Positions 8,675-17,630 of a stretch of 64,000 nucleotides of DNA are shown in pieces; the first letter of the stretch is position 1; each line of letters opens with the position of its first letter. Position numbers and translations under genes: made by a program. Below the pieces are notes generated by a model that saw only the letters and a program-made list of their open reading frames with translations, did no database searches and was not told the DNA's origin. The DNA is from JAENVU01 sp046598395 (lineage in GTDB: Bacteria; Actinomycetota; Acidimicrobiia; IMCC26256; JAENVU01): NCBI GenBank assembly GCA_046598395.1, contig JBKJIQ010000027.1:51544-115543 (forward strand), in the 5' to 3' direction.

Positions 8675-10294
8675 GTGACTAACCGTCACGACGACGACAA
8701 TCAGACGGGTGAGCGCACAGCCGCTACGCCGCCATCAGGCCCCGGAGAGGGTGTCCGCATCATTGGCGCGCAAGAGGCTCAAGCCGCGCTTGACTCCGGC
8801 GCGGCGAAACCGCGTCTGAGCGAGTCGGAGGCTCGCTATGGCGACGTCCCTGACCGTCCTGATCCCACGCTGCGCCCGGACGCCACGTTCCCCCGGCCGG
8901 ACAGTTCCGATGCCGCCGCAACGGACGAGACCGCGGGCCCGGAGGACGAACCAACCGCCGAGCACCTGATCGTTGTGCCCGCCGCCGGGTTCGCGTCGGA
9001 GCCGGCCACCGCAATCGGCGATGAAACGCAGGCCCACGATGTCCTGACGCCTGACGCCGACGACGGCCTGCGTGGTCTCGAGTCCTTGGCGGATCTCGGC
9101 CCGGATTCGGGCACGGAGTCCGCACCGGCGCCCGAGGGTCTGCCGCACTGGAGTGAGCCGGCCACCGGAGAGATCCCGATCATCGGCGGCGACGGAGCAG
9201 CGGCGCTTGATACGGGCGAGGTTGCGAGTACTCCCCGTTTTCGAACGGGTGCCACCTCAGAGTGGGCCGACGAGGATCTTCAGGGTTTCGACGCGCTCGC
9301 GCCAGAAGCCGAAGATGAAATGGCGCTTAGCGCACTCGCCGTCCCGCCAATGGACGACGATGTCGCGTTCGACCGTGAGGTCGCGGCGCGGCGGGTGCGT
9401 TCCACTCCTGTCTCGCGACCCCGCCCGGGTGTTCCGGTTCGACGGAGCGGGTCAGGTCACGACGAGCTTGATCTCGGACCCGGTCCGGACCGTCCCGACA
9501 TGCTGGTGCGGGTCGTCACCGGGGTCGGCATGGCGGTGCTCGCCTTGGTCAGCTTCAAACTCGGGCGCGATGCGTCCATGGTCCTCGCCACGGTGGTCGT
9601 CGGGCTGTGCGCATTCGAACTCTTTCAGGCACTCCACAAGCGAGGGTTCCGACCGGCAACCGCGATCGCCATGTTGGGGTCGATCGCGATTGTTCCCCTC
9701 GCGTTTTATCGGGACGAGTTTGCGTTCCCGTTCACCATGGCGATCGTCATGGTGTTCACGCTGCTGTGGTTTGTCTTCGAGGTTGTGCACACGAGGCCCA
9801 TGGTGAACGTGGCGGTCACTGTTGGCGGGTTCGTCTACGTGGGCGGCCTCGGCGGTTTCGCCGGCCTGCTCCTCGCGCAGGAGAATGGCGTTGGACTGCT
9901 CCTCGGAGTCTTGCTTCCCGTGATTGCGTACGACATCTTCGGGTACTTCGTTGGCTCACAGTTCGGCAAAGCGCGCTTGGCGCCGGCGATCTCCCCGAAC
10001 AAGACGGTCGAGGGTCTGATCGGTGGAATGGCTGGCGCGATCATTGTGGCGCTGCTCGTGGTCAAGAACATTCACCCGTGGGGAAGTCTCGGCCATGCGT
10101 TCGCCTTAGGCCTCACGATCGCCTGCATGGCACCGCTCGGCGACTTGGCCGAGTCGATGTTGAAGCGAGACCTGGGCATCAAGGACTTTGGCGCCATCCT
10201 TCCCGGCCATGGCGGTGCGCTCGACCGGTTTGATGCGGTCCTCTTCTGTATGCCGGCGGTGTACTTCCTGGCCCGGGCCCTCGGCGTCGGTTGA
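8675..10294 (+). CDS. cdsA: Phosphatidate cytidylyltransferase with a long acidic N-terminal extension
   Basis: CDP-diacylglycerol synthase, an integral membrane enzyme making CDP-diacylglycerol from CTP and phosphatidate. The family signature is complete near the C-terminus: SMLKRDLGIKDFGAILPG followed by HGGALDRFD, and SPNKTVEGLIGG precedes it. The membrane core (about eight helices) occupies the last 265 residues. Before it lie about 275 residues of Asp/Glu/Ala/Pro-rich, probably disordered sequence that CdsA of model bacteria lacks. I place the start at the GTG at 8675, with GGGGGG 7 nt upstream; a GTG at 8639 would add 12 residues. The stop overlaps the dxr start. Confidence 0.92.
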   Translation: MTNRHDDDNQTGERTAATPPSGPGEGVRIIGAQEAQAALDSGAAKPRLSESEARYGDVPDRPDPTLRPDATFPRPDSSDAAATDETAGPEDEPTAEHLIVVPAAGFASEPATAIGDETQAHDVLTPDADDGLRGLESLADLGPDSGTESAPAPEGLPHWSEPATGEIPIIGGDGAAALDTGEVASTPRFRTGATSEWADEDLQGFDALAPEAEDEMALSALAVPPMDDDVAFDREVAARRVRSTPVSRPRPGVPVRRSGSGHDELDLGPGPDRPDMLVRVVTGVGMAVLALVSFKLGRDASMVLATVVVGLCAFELFQALHKRGFRPATAIAMLGSIAIVPLAFYRDEFAFPFTMAIVMVFTLLWFVFEVVHTRPMVNVAVTVGGFVYVGGLGGFAGLLLAQENGVGLLLGVLLPVIAYDIFGYFVGSQFGKARLAPAISPNKTVEGLIGGMAGAIIVALLVVKNIHPWGSLGHAFALGLTIACMAPLGDLAESMLKRDLGIKDFGAILPGHGGALDRFDAVLFCMPAVYFLARALGVG

Positions 10295-11409
10295 GTTCGC
10301 AGCACCGCGTCGTTCTCCTCGGGTCGACGGGATCCATCGGCACTCAGGCCCTGGACGTCATTCGGTCGCATCGTGAGGAGTACGAAGTCGTCGGACTCGC
10401 CGCCGGGAGCAACGCCGAGGTCCTCGCAGCTCAGGCCCGAGAGTTCGGGGTTCCGTCGGACCGCGCGTTGCTCGCAGGTGAACGACCCGAGGTGTTGGCC
10501 GAGCTCGCCGCGCTCGACGACGCCGATGTGGTCCTCAACGGAGTGGTCGGGTTCGCGGGTCTCCCGGCCACGATCGCCGCGCTGAAGGCCGGCAAACGGC
10601 TCGCGCTGGCGAACAAGGAAAGCCTCATCGCCGGTGGACCCGTTGTGAACGCATTTCGGGATGCCGGCGGGGGAGAAATCATTCCCGTCGACTCCGAACA
10701 CTCCGCGATCTACCAGGCACTGCGAGGCGGCCGGACCTCCGAGGTCGCGTCGATCGTCTTGACCGCGAGCGGCGGACCGTTCCGCGGTCGGACCCGTGAG
10801 GAACTGCGAAACGTGAGCATCACGGACGCGCTGGCTCATCCCACCTGGTCGATGGGACCCAAGATCACGATCGACTCATCGACGCTGATGAACAAGGGCC
10901 TGGAGGTGATCGAGGCCCACGAGTTGTTCGGGGTCGACTTCGATCAGATCGAGGTCGTGGTTCATCCCCAGTCGGTGATCCATGGCATGGTCACGTTCTG
11001 TGACGGAGCGACGATCGCTCAGCTTTCGATGCCCGACATGCGGCTACCCATTGGGCTCGCGCTCGGCGCGCCGAACCGCCTGGATCAGGCGTTCGGCCCG
11101 GTCGACTGGTCGACCCTGCGCTCGTTGACGTTCGAGGAACCCGATCTGGAGGCATTTCCGTGTCTCCGGCTGGCCTACTCGGCCGGACGCGCCGGAGGCG
11201 GGGCGCCGGCCACACTGTCCGGGGCCAACGAGATAGCCGTGGAAGCGTTTCTCGCCGGTCGACTCCCGTGGAGCGCGATTGGCGAGGTCGTCGACGAGGT
11301 GCTCCAGCAAGGGACCGGGAACGTCGATGACGTCGAAGACGTTCTGGAAGCAGACCGAGTCGCGCGCGCCCGTTGTGCGGCCATCCTCGAGAAGCGAGTC
11401 ATTGCGTGA
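10291..11409 (+). CDS. dxr: 1-deoxy-D-xylulose 5-phosphate reductoisomerase
   Basis: Second step of the non-mevalonate (MEP) isoprenoid pathway, NADPH-dependent. The N-terminal dinucleotide loop GSTGSIGTQALDVI, the ANKESLIAGG motif, the metal-binding DSEHSAIYQAL and the flexible loop HPTWSMGPKITIDSSTLMNK are all present. Length (372 residues) is in the family range. The start is a TTG at 10291 that overlaps the cdsA stop; it is the only start codon available before the conserved glycine loop. ispG, a later enzyme of the same pathway, lies two genes downstream. Confidence 0.96.
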   Translation: MSSQHRVVLLGSTGSIGTQALDVIRSHREEYEVVGLAAGSNAEVLAAQAREFGVPSDRALLAGERPEVLAELAALDDADVVLNGVVGFAGLPATIAALKAGKRLALANKESLIAGGPVVNAFRDAGGGEIIPVDSEHSAIYQALRGGRTSEVASIVLTASGGPFRGRTREELRNVSITDALAHPTWSMGPKITIDSSTLMNKGLEVIEAHELFGVDFDQIEVVVHPQSVIHGMVTFCDGATIAQLSMPDMRLPIGLALGAPNRLDQAFGPVDWSTLRSLTFEEPDLEAFPCLRLAYSAGRAGGGAPATLSGANEIAVEAFLAGRLPWSAIGEVVDEVLQQGTGNVDDVEDVLEADRVARARCAAILEKRVIA

Positions 11410-12608
11410 AGGACCCACTGGGCGACGCCCCATCCGTCGAGACGCGTAAGGCAATCACCGGGATCTCGCTGATGGTCTTGGTACTGATCGTGCTGCTCAT
11501 CCTGCGTCCGTCGCTGGTGGTGACAGTCTCGCTCATCGTGGGCCTGGTGTTCACGATCATGCTGCACGAGTGGGGTCACTACATCGCGGCCAAGAAGTCG
11601 GGAATGAAAGTCACCGAGTTCTTTCTCGGGTTCGGGCCGCGGATCTGGTCGTTTCGGCGGGGCGAGACCGAGTACGGCATCAAGGCCATTCCGGCGGGCG
11701 GATACGTGCGGATCATCGGGATGACGAACCTCGAAGAGGTTGACCCCGAGGACGAAGACCGCACCTACCGGCAGGCGACGGTGGGGAGGCGGCTCATCAC
11801 GGTGCTTGCGGGCATCATCGTCAATCTGTGTATTGCCCTCGTGTTGATCTTCGGAGTCGTCGTCTTTCACGGCGTCGTCCCGGCCGAACTCACCACATCC
11901 TTGGATTCGGTGAGTATCAACTCGCCGGCCGCGGCCGCCGGACTTCGGGCCGGCGATCAGATCGTCAGTATCAATGGCGCACCCATGAAGAGTTGGGACG
12001 CGGTCGGTCGGGCGATCCGCGCCAACTCCGGGAAACGCCTCGAGGTCGTCGTCGAACGCGCCGGTATCCGCCGGACCTTCACCCCGACCCCCAAGCTCAT
12101 CGACGGCGCGCCGCGCATCGGCGTCACCCCGAGCTACCTCACTGAGCGGGTGGGCGTGCTGGCCGCGGTGCCCAAGACGTTCAGCACGGCGGGTTCGCTG
12201 GTTGACAACACGGTGTCTTCGCTCGGCAAGGTCTTCTCCGCGAGCGGCATCGAGCGCTACGGCAAGACGGTGACCAACAGCAAAGGCGGGTTCACCAACG
12301 ATGAACGGCCTCGGTCGGTGGTGGGGATTGTGGCCGATGGCGGGGCCATTGTCGGCGGTGAGTGGTGGATCTTGCTCTTCCTGCTCGCGGCGATCAACGT
12401 CTTTGTTGCGCTGTTCAACCTGCTCCCACTCCCGCCGCTCGACGGTGGTCACGCCGCGGTCGCGATCTACGAAGGCATCGCGTCCAAGGTTCGTGGCCGT
12501 CGCGTTCAGGTCGACTACAAGAAGCTGCTCCCGGTGGCGGGGGCCGTGGTCGTGGTGATTCTGATCTTCGGCGTCTCCACGATCTACCTCGACCTCCGCA
12601 ACCTGTAG
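11406..12608 (+). CDS. rseP: Site-2-type membrane metalloprotease (RseP/Rip1 family, M50) with PDZ domain
   Basis: An intramembrane zinc protease that in other bacteria cleaves anti-sigma factors and related single-pass proteins. The 400-residue protein has an N-terminal helix, then the zinc motif HEWGH in the next helix, GFGPRIWSFRRGETEYGIKA and GGYVRIIGM. A PDZ domain follows (SPAAAAGLRAGDQIVSING). The C-terminal helix carries NLLPLPPLDGGH, whose Asp is the third zinc ligand. The GTG at 11406 overlaps the dxr stop as GTGA. Substrates are unknown here; the neighbouring genes are housekeeping. Confidence 0.93.
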   Translation: MKDPLGDAPSVETRKAITGISLMVLVLIVLLILRPSLVVTVSLIVGLVFTIMLHEWGHYIAAKKSGMKVTEFFLGFGPRIWSFRRGETEYGIKAIPAGGYVRIIGMTNLEEVDPEDEDRTYRQATVGRRLITVLAGIIVNLCIALVLIFGVVVFHGVVPAELTTSLDSVSINSPAAAAGLRAGDQIVSINGAPMKSWDAVGRAIRANSGKRLEVVVERAGIRRTFTPTPKLIDGAPRIGVTPSYLTERVGVLAAVPKTFSTAGSLVDNTVSSLGKVFSASGIERYGKTVTNSKGGFTNDERPRSVVGIVADGGAIVGGEWWILLFLLAAINVFVALFNLLPLPPLDGGHAAVAIYEGIASKVRGRRVQVDYKKLLPVAGAVVVVILIFGVSTIYLDLRNL

Positions 12609-12674
12609 TCGCATCGTCAGTGAGGATGTTGGGGAGATCGGCGATCCAGGCGGGTTCGTTGGGCGGGCCGCCTC

Positions 12675-12680
12675 TAGCCT
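12675..12680 (+). promoter_or_regulatory. Leaderless-type -10 box of ispG
   Basis: TAGCCT is followed by 7 nt and then the ispG ATG, with no ribosome-binding site between. This suggests that ispG has its own leaderless transcript although it follows rseP. Confidence 0.45.
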
Positions 12681-12687
12681 GGGCGCA

Positions 12688-13911
12688 ATGAGCTTCGAAC
12701 GCCGCCAGACCCGTCAGGTTGTGGTGGGCCGTGCGCCGGGCCCGAGTGTGGCCGTCGGCGGCGACGCGCCGGTCTCGGTGCAGTCGATGACCACGACCAA
12801 GACCGCGGACGTTGACGCGACCCTCGCGCAGATCTACGCGCTCGCCGGCGCCGGGTGCGACATCGTTCGCTGCACCTGCAATGACGAAGCCGCGGCGGAG
12901 GGCCTCGCCCAGATCGTGCCTCGCTCGCCGGTGCCGATCATCGCCGACATTCATTTTCAGTACCGGCTCGCGCTGGCCGCGATGGAAGCAGGAGTTCAGG
13001 GTTTGCGCCTGAATCCCGGGAACATTCGCAAGCCCGCGCAGATCAAGACCGTTGCCCAAGAGGCCAAAGATCGCGGACTGCCGATCCGTATCGGGGTGAA
13101 CGCAGGATCGTTGGATCCCGACATCGCCGCGCAGTACGGCATGACCCCGGAGGCTCTGGTCGCGTCGGCGCAGCGTGAGCTTGCGCATTTCGCCGAAGTC
13201 GGGTTCGACGACGTGAAGATCTCGGTCAAGGCCAGCAACGTCGCGCTCATGATCGATGCCTACCGCATGCTCTCGGAGACGGTCGACTATCCGTTGCACC
13301 TTGGCGTGACCGAGGCGGGCCCTCCGCCGAACGGGTTGGTGAAGTCGACGGCGGGGATTGCCACGCTCCTGGCGGAAGGCATCGGCGACACGATCCGTTA
13401 CTCACTCACCGCGGATCCGGTAGAGGAGGCCCGTGCGGGGCGCACCTTGCTCGAGGCATTGGGTCTTCGTGAGCGTCGCGGTCTCGACCTCATCGCGTGT
13501 CCGAGCTGTGGGCGGGCCGAGGTGGATGTGATCAAGGTTGCCAACGATGCGCAGACCGCGCTGGGGGCGCTCAACATCCCTTTGCAGGTCGCGGTCATGG
13601 GCTGTGTGGTGAATGGTCCCGGTGAAGCGCGCGAGGCCGATCTCGGAATAGCCGCGGGACGGGGGAGAGGTCATCTCTTCGTGAAGGGGCAGGTCGTGCG
13701 CGTGGTGCCTGAGGCGGAAATGGTCGACGCGTTGGTGGCGACTGCGCACCGCATCATGGAAGACGGCATCGATGCGGTGATCGCCGGCGCGGATGCGGGC
13801 GCCGCGGCCGAAGCCGAAGCGGATCGAGCGGAACTGATCGCGACCCAGGGTGACGACGCGAATCGCACCGAAGTGAAGATCGGCCGAATCCGGAGCCTCG
13901 CGGGCGAGTAG
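12688..13911 (+). CDS. ispG: 4-hydroxy-3-methylbut-2-en-1-yl diphosphate synthase
   Basis: Penultimate step of the MEP pathway, an iron-sulfur enzyme converting MEcPP to HMBPP. The N-terminal TIM-barrel part shows GGDAPVSVQSMTTTKTADVD, IVRCTCNDEAAAEGLAQI, ADIHFQYRLAL and GLRLNPGNI. The C-terminal reductase-like part has the cluster ligands in CPSCGRAEVDV and GCVVNGPGEA. It is 407 residues with an Ala/Glu-rich tail. ATG at 12688; the next gene is convergent on the minus strand. Confidence 0.96.
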   Translation: MSFERRQTRQVVVGRAPGPSVAVGGDAPVSVQSMTTTKTADVDATLAQIYALAGAGCDIVRCTCNDEAAAEGLAQIVPRSPVPIIADIHFQYRLALAAMEAGVQGLRLNPGNIRKPAQIKTVAQEAKDRGLPIRIGVNAGSLDPDIAAQYGMTPEALVASAQRELAHFAEVGFDDVKISVKASNVALMIDAYRMLSETVDYPLHLGVTEAGPPPNGLVKSTAGIATLLAEGIGDTIRYSLTADPVEEARAGRTLLEALGLRERRGLDLIACPSCGRAEVDVIKVANDAQTALGALNIPLQVAVMGCVVNGPGEAREADLGIAAGRGRGHLFVKGQVVRVVPEAEMVDALVATAHRIMEDGIDAVIAGADAGAAAEAEADRAELIATQGDDANRTEVKIGRIRSLAGE

Positions 13912-13935
13912 GTCCAGGTTGCGGCGCACGCCCTC

Positions 13936-14721
13936 TTAGCCGCGGTTGCGGTGCCAATCGCGTCGGCGGGCGGCGAGACCGGTGAGCCGAGCATCGTGCA
14001 GGCGTTCCGCTCGAAGTTGCTCCATGACACCGTCGTCGAGTGGCGTCAATGCGTCCGCACCGAGCACCCATACGAGGAGGTGATCGGCGAGCGCGGGATT
14101 ACGAGGAAGCACGGGACCGTGGAGGTAGGTACCGAGGAGTCGGTCGGCCAACACCCCGTCCACTTGGGTGCCGTCTGCGTCCGAGACGCCGTTGCCGTGG
14201 CCGACCGTCACGCTCCCCAACGGGACCTCGTCCGGCCCGAGGGTGGTGCGGCCCCCATGGTTTTCGAAACCGGTGAGATCGGGTAACCCGGTCTTCGCCG
14301 CGGGCTCCACCACGCACTCTCCGATGAGCCGACCGTCTCCGGACCGGGTGGAAAGATCAACCAGTCCGAGACCATCGAGAATCTTGCCGTCGTTCGCCTC
14401 GTAGGTGGACCCCAAGAGTTGGAAGCCCGCGCAGACCGCGAACACGACCGCGCCGCTCGAACGCGCGGTATCGATCGCGGCCCGTGAGGCGCGCATGCCC
14501 TCGGCGGCCATGATCTGCGCATCATCTTCACCACCACCGAACAGGTAGATGTCGAGCGACGCGGGGATGGCGCGTCCTGCCCGGATTTCCACCAGTTCGG
14601 CGACGATCCCGCGCCGCGCGCAACGCTTCACGAGCACCACCGCATTGCCGCGATCGCCGTAGGTCCCCAACAGCTCGGGGTAGACCAGGCCAACGCGTAC
14701 CGCGGACTCGCGCGTCACCAC
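13936..14721 (-). CDS. gatD: Lipid II isoglutaminyl synthase, glutamine amidotransferase subunit
   Basis: GatD supplies ammonia from glutamine to MurT, which amidates the D-Glu alpha-carboxylate of the peptidoglycan stem peptide. The 261-residue protein is a class I (triad) amidotransferase of the CobB/CobQ type: VGLVYPELLGTYGDRGNAV at the N-terminus, FGGGEDDAQ, the nucleophile C97 in FAVCAGFQLLGS, and the catalytic His in GTYLHGPVLPRNP. Its ATG lies 7 nt inside the 3' end of murT, so both subunits are coupled. It is the last gene of a minus-strand run of four. Confidence 0.92.
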   Translation of the reverse strand: MVTRESAVRVGLVYPELLGTYGDRGNAVVLVKRCARRGIVAELVEIRAGRAIPASLDIYLFGGGEDDAQIMAAEGMRASRAAIDTARSSGAVVFAVCAGFQLLGSTYEANDGKILDGLGLVDLSTRSGDGRLIGECVVEPAAKTGLPDLTGFENHGGRTTLGPDEVPLGSVTVGHGNGVSDADGTQVDGVLADRLLGTYLHGPVLPRNPALADHLLVWVLGADALTPLDDGVMEQLRAERLHDARLTGLAARRRDWHRNRG

Positions 14722-15941
14722 GATGCTCGGGTCAGATGGGTGAACTGGGTGTAGGACGCGATGATGTGGACGGCGCCCGGGAGTCGGGCCGCGGCCTGGA
14801 GTGGGTCGTGCTCGACGATGTGGGCGACACCGCCGTAGTCGAGGCGGACCGCCACATCGAGCGCGCGCTCGCCGCTCGCGGCGATGTCCTTACCCCGCAA
14901 GATTTCGTACGGCACGTCCCAGAGCCACGATGGGTCCTGCCCGTCGGCCACGTGCGCGTTCACCGCGAGTACTACTGCGGTATCGCGGGGCTCGAGCCAC
15001 CGCAGCACTTCGGTCCAACCCGCCGGATTCTTGGCGAGGATCACGAGTGCGTCGCGACCGTCGGAGAGACTGCACGTGGAGAATCGCCCTGATACCACTT
15101 CGACACCGCGGACTCCGGCGACGGCGCGCTCGGGATCGCAATCAAAATGTGCGATGGCCGCGGCGAGGGCCAGTGCGGCGTTCATGCGGTTCCAATCACC
15201 GGGAAGCCGAATCTCGAGCTCGACTCGACCCGTTGGGGTGATGAGGGTGTCGTCGTGCAGCCGGTAGGTCGCATTGGGTTGGGTGAAGCCGCAGTGATCG
15301 CAATGAAACGACTCGGTCGACCACGTCAGTAGCGCGGCGCACTCGGGACACGTCGCCGCGTCGGATCGCCACGGTGCGCCGACGGCGACCCAGGTGACGT
15401 TGGTATGCGCGCCGACCGACCACACCACGTGTGGATCCGATGCGTTCGCAATGACTGCGAGGTCGGGATAAGTGGCGCAGACCACTCGCCACTTTTCCGC
15501 GATGCTGCGGACTTCGCCAAAGCGGTCGAGCTGATCGCGGGTGAGATTGCCGAGGACGAGCAGTTCGGCATGGAGAGGACCTACCACCTTGGGGACCCAC
15601 CGTTCGTCCACCTCGAGGACGGCGATTTCCGGTTCGGGATCCCGTCCGAGTGCGGCCGCGACCCCGGCCGGCATATTCGCGCCGGTGTGGTTGCTGGTCA
15701 CGGGCGTACCACAGGCGCGGAGTGCTTCGGCGAGCAACCGGGTGGTGGTGGTCTTGCCATTGGTGGCAGAGATGATCGTGACGCGCCGGCCGTGCGCGAC
15801 CGCGGCGAGGAGATCCGGCTCGATCATCAGCATGACTCGGCCACTTACCTGGGTTCCCGCGCCGCGGCCCGTGACGCGCGACGCCCAGCCGGCCGCGGTT
15901 CCGGCCGCGAGCGCGGCGCTCACCCTGAGGTTCGTTCGCAC
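14715..15941 (-). CDS. murT: Lipid II isoglutaminyl synthase, Mur ligase-like subunit
   Basis: MurT activates the D-Glu carboxylate of lipid II with ATP and pairs with GatD. The 408-residue protein shows the Mur ligase P-loop SATNGKTTTTRLLAEAL, NHTGANMPAG, and VLEVDERWVPKVV. It has the zinc ribbon that marks MurT (CPECAALL then FHCDHCGF). The C-terminal DUF1727 part includes LAKNPAGWTEVLRWLE and LAVNAHVADGQDPSWLWDVP. The start at 15941 overlaps the upstream methyltransferase by 22 nt. The pair is typical of actinobacteria and Firmicutes with amidated peptidoglycan. Confidence 0.93.
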   Translation of the reverse strand: MRTNLRVSAALAAGTAAGWASRVTGRGAGTQVSGRVMLMIEPDLLAAVAHGRRVTIISATNGKTTTTRLLAEALRACGTPVTSNHTGANMPAGVAAALGRDPEPEIAVLEVDERWVPKVVGPLHAELLVLGNLTRDQLDRFGEVRSIAEKWRVVCATYPDLAVIANASDPHVVWSVGAHTNVTWVAVGAPWRSDAATCPECAALLTWSTESFHCDHCGFTQPNATYRLHDDTLITPTGRVELEIRLPGDWNRMNAALALAAAIAHFDCDPERAVAGVRGVEVVSGRFSTCSLSDGRDALVILAKNPAGWTEVLRWLEPRDTAVVLAVNAHVADGQDPSWLWDVPYEILRGKDIAASGERALDVAVRLDYGGVAHIVEHDPLQAAARLPGAVHIIASYTQFTHLTRASW

Positions 15942-16693
15942 CAGTACGCATCCACGCGGTAAGGGATCGCGATGTGGTCGCGGCCCGCGGTGTCGGGGTG
16001 AGTCATGAGAAGGTCCCGCACTTCGTTGAGCACCGAGAGTTGCTCAGGCTCATCGAGTACCGCGACGTGACTCACCGAGCGGAACCGATCGACGACCTCC
16101 TCGACCGTCATCACTTGCTCGTGGTGGAATGTGGCCTCGTGGAGTGATCCAAAGTACGGCGTTTCGCCGAACGCTGACTCCCGCCATTCGTCGTGCTGTC
16201 GCCATGGAGCGTGCTTTTCGACTCGGTCCATGATCGACCAGAGTTCGTCGACGAACGAGTTGGTCCTATCTCGGGCGTTCCAGACGAGCCCGAGACGGCC
16301 GCCGGAACGCAACACTCGAGCGGACTCCGCGAGGGTGGCCGCGGCGTCGAACCAGTGGAATGCCTGCGCAACCGTGATTGCGTCGAAGCTCGCGTCTTTG
16401 ACCGGCATCTGCTCCGCGGTGCAGGCGACGAGCGCAACGTTCGGGCTGGTTCGGGCCAGGACGTCGCGCATCCCTACCACCGGCTCCGCCGCCACCAGGC
16501 GGGCCCCGAATGGAACGAGCAGTCGTGTGAACTTTCCCGTCCCGGCGGCGAGGTCGATCACATCACGCCCGGGGCCAATACCGAGATGTTCGGCGAACCA
16601 GTTGATGCAATCGGGCGGGTAGCTCGGTCGGGACCGCTCATAGCTGGCGGCCTCACGATCGAATCCCGTATCGGCGACGTGGTGGACGGGCAT
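15920..16693 (-). CDS. Class I SAM-dependent methyltransferase
   Basis: A 257-residue methyltransferase of the Methyltransf_11/25 type. Motif I is VIDLAAGTGKFTRLLVPFGA, followed by AEPVVGMRD, the acidic CTAEQMPVKDASFDAI and the post-motif VAQAFHWFD; EFAEH-type substrate features cannot be read. The start is the ATG at 16693 (MPVHHVADTGFDREAASYE), where family similarity begins; a longer frame upstream has no such features. It overlaps murT by 22 nt and lies 47 nt after another methyltransferase, so it is probably co-transcribed with murT-gatD. The substrate is unknown; a cell-wall or lipid substrate is only suggested by position. Confidence 0.75.
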   Translation of the reverse strand: MPVHHVADTGFDREAASYERSRPSYPPDCINWFAEHLGIGPGRDVIDLAAGTGKFTRLLVPFGARLVAAEPVVGMRDVLARTSPNVALVACTAEQMPVKDASFDAITVAQAFHWFDAAATLAESARVLRSGGRLGLVWNARDRTNSFVDELWSIMDRVEKHAPWRQHDEWRESAFGETPYFGSLHEATFHHEQVMTVEEVVDRFRSVSHVAVLDEPEQLSVLNEVRDLLMTHPDTAGRDHIAIPYRVDAYWCERTSG

Positions 16694-16740
16694 CCGGCCA
16701 TGATGGCAGCTGTCCTCGCCCGTTCGGCGGGTCTTGTCGG

Positions 16741-17586
16741 TCAGCCCGGTTTCGATGCTTGGAGTGTGTAGGTGCAGGCGAGTCGCTCGGGGCGATCGAT
16801 CAACTCCCATTCGCCGAACGGCGGAACCTCGTGCATGAGCCCGTCGAGCGCATTCCACGGAACCGTTCGATGTTCGGTGAGCATGTCGATCTGGCACCCG
16901 GAAGCGAGCAGCGCAGTCACCACTTCACCGATGCTCCAGTTCCATTCGAACGTGGTGGGATTGGCCAAAGCGGTCCCGTCGCCTTCGTAGCTGGTCTCCT
17001 CCTCGAATCGGGTGGCACCCGCCGCGCCAAATGCGGGGTATTTGATCGCCAGGATGTCGTCGTCACGTGCATCGTCGGCGGCGTACAGCATCGGGTGACC
17101 CTCACGGAGGTGGAGGCGACCGCCGGGCCGCAACAAGCCGGAGACGACCGCGGCCCACCCTTCGATGTCGGGTAACCAGTTCAGCGCCCCGATCCCCGTG
17201 AAGACGAGGTCGAATCGCTCGGCGTCGAGTACGCCGAGCGCGTCGTACAACTCGCCTTCCACGAACCTCACGTTCGATCCCGCGCGCGCCCCAAGTTCGC
17301 GGGCGGCAGCCAGCGCAGCGGGGGAGAAGTCGTAACCCGTGACCGAGCGCGCGCCCAATCGATCGAGGGAGATGGTGTCGGTCCCGATGTGACATTGAAG
17401 ATGAACCACATCGAGGCCCGCGAGGTCACCGAGGCGGGGGACGTCGAACTGGACCACCCGGCTGATGTGTCCCGGTTCGGCGAATGCCGCGAGTTCGTAG
17501 CCATTGGGTCCCACGTGGATGGGGACCCGGTCCTCCCAGTTGGCGAGGTTTGCACTGCGTTGTTCGTCGAGCGGCATGCGCGCCAT
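16741..17586 (-). CDS. Class I SAM-dependent methyltransferase
   Basis: A 281-residue methyltransferase. Motif I appears as VVHLQCHIGTDTISLDRLGA, with TGYDFSPAALAAARELG for the ribose-binding acidic residue, then FDLVFTGIGALNWLPDI and LLRPGGRLHLREGHPML. I chose the ATG at 17586 (MARMPLDEQ); an upstream ATG at 17643 would overlap the divergent amidase gene. It is the first gene of the minus-strand run ending in murT and gatD, separated by 47 nt from the second methyltransferase. The two methyltransferases are not close copies. The substrate is not recognisable. Confidence 0.72.
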   Translation of the reverse strand: MARMPLDEQRSANLANWEDRVPIHVGPNGYELAAFAEPGHISRVVQFDVPRLGDLAGLDVVHLQCHIGTDTISLDRLGARSVTGYDFSPAALAAARELGARAGSNVRFVEGELYDALGVLDAERFDLVFTGIGALNWLPDIEGWAAVVSGLLRPGGRLHLREGHPMLYAADDARDDDILAIKYPAFGAAGATRFEEETSYEGDGTALANPTTFEWNWSIGEVVTALLASGCQIDMLTEHRTVPWNALDGLMHEVPPFGEWELIDRPERLACTYTLQASKPG

Positions 17587-17630
17587 GATGTCAGCACCGA
17601 CGACGGGCGAGTGACGCGAGGAGAGATTTC

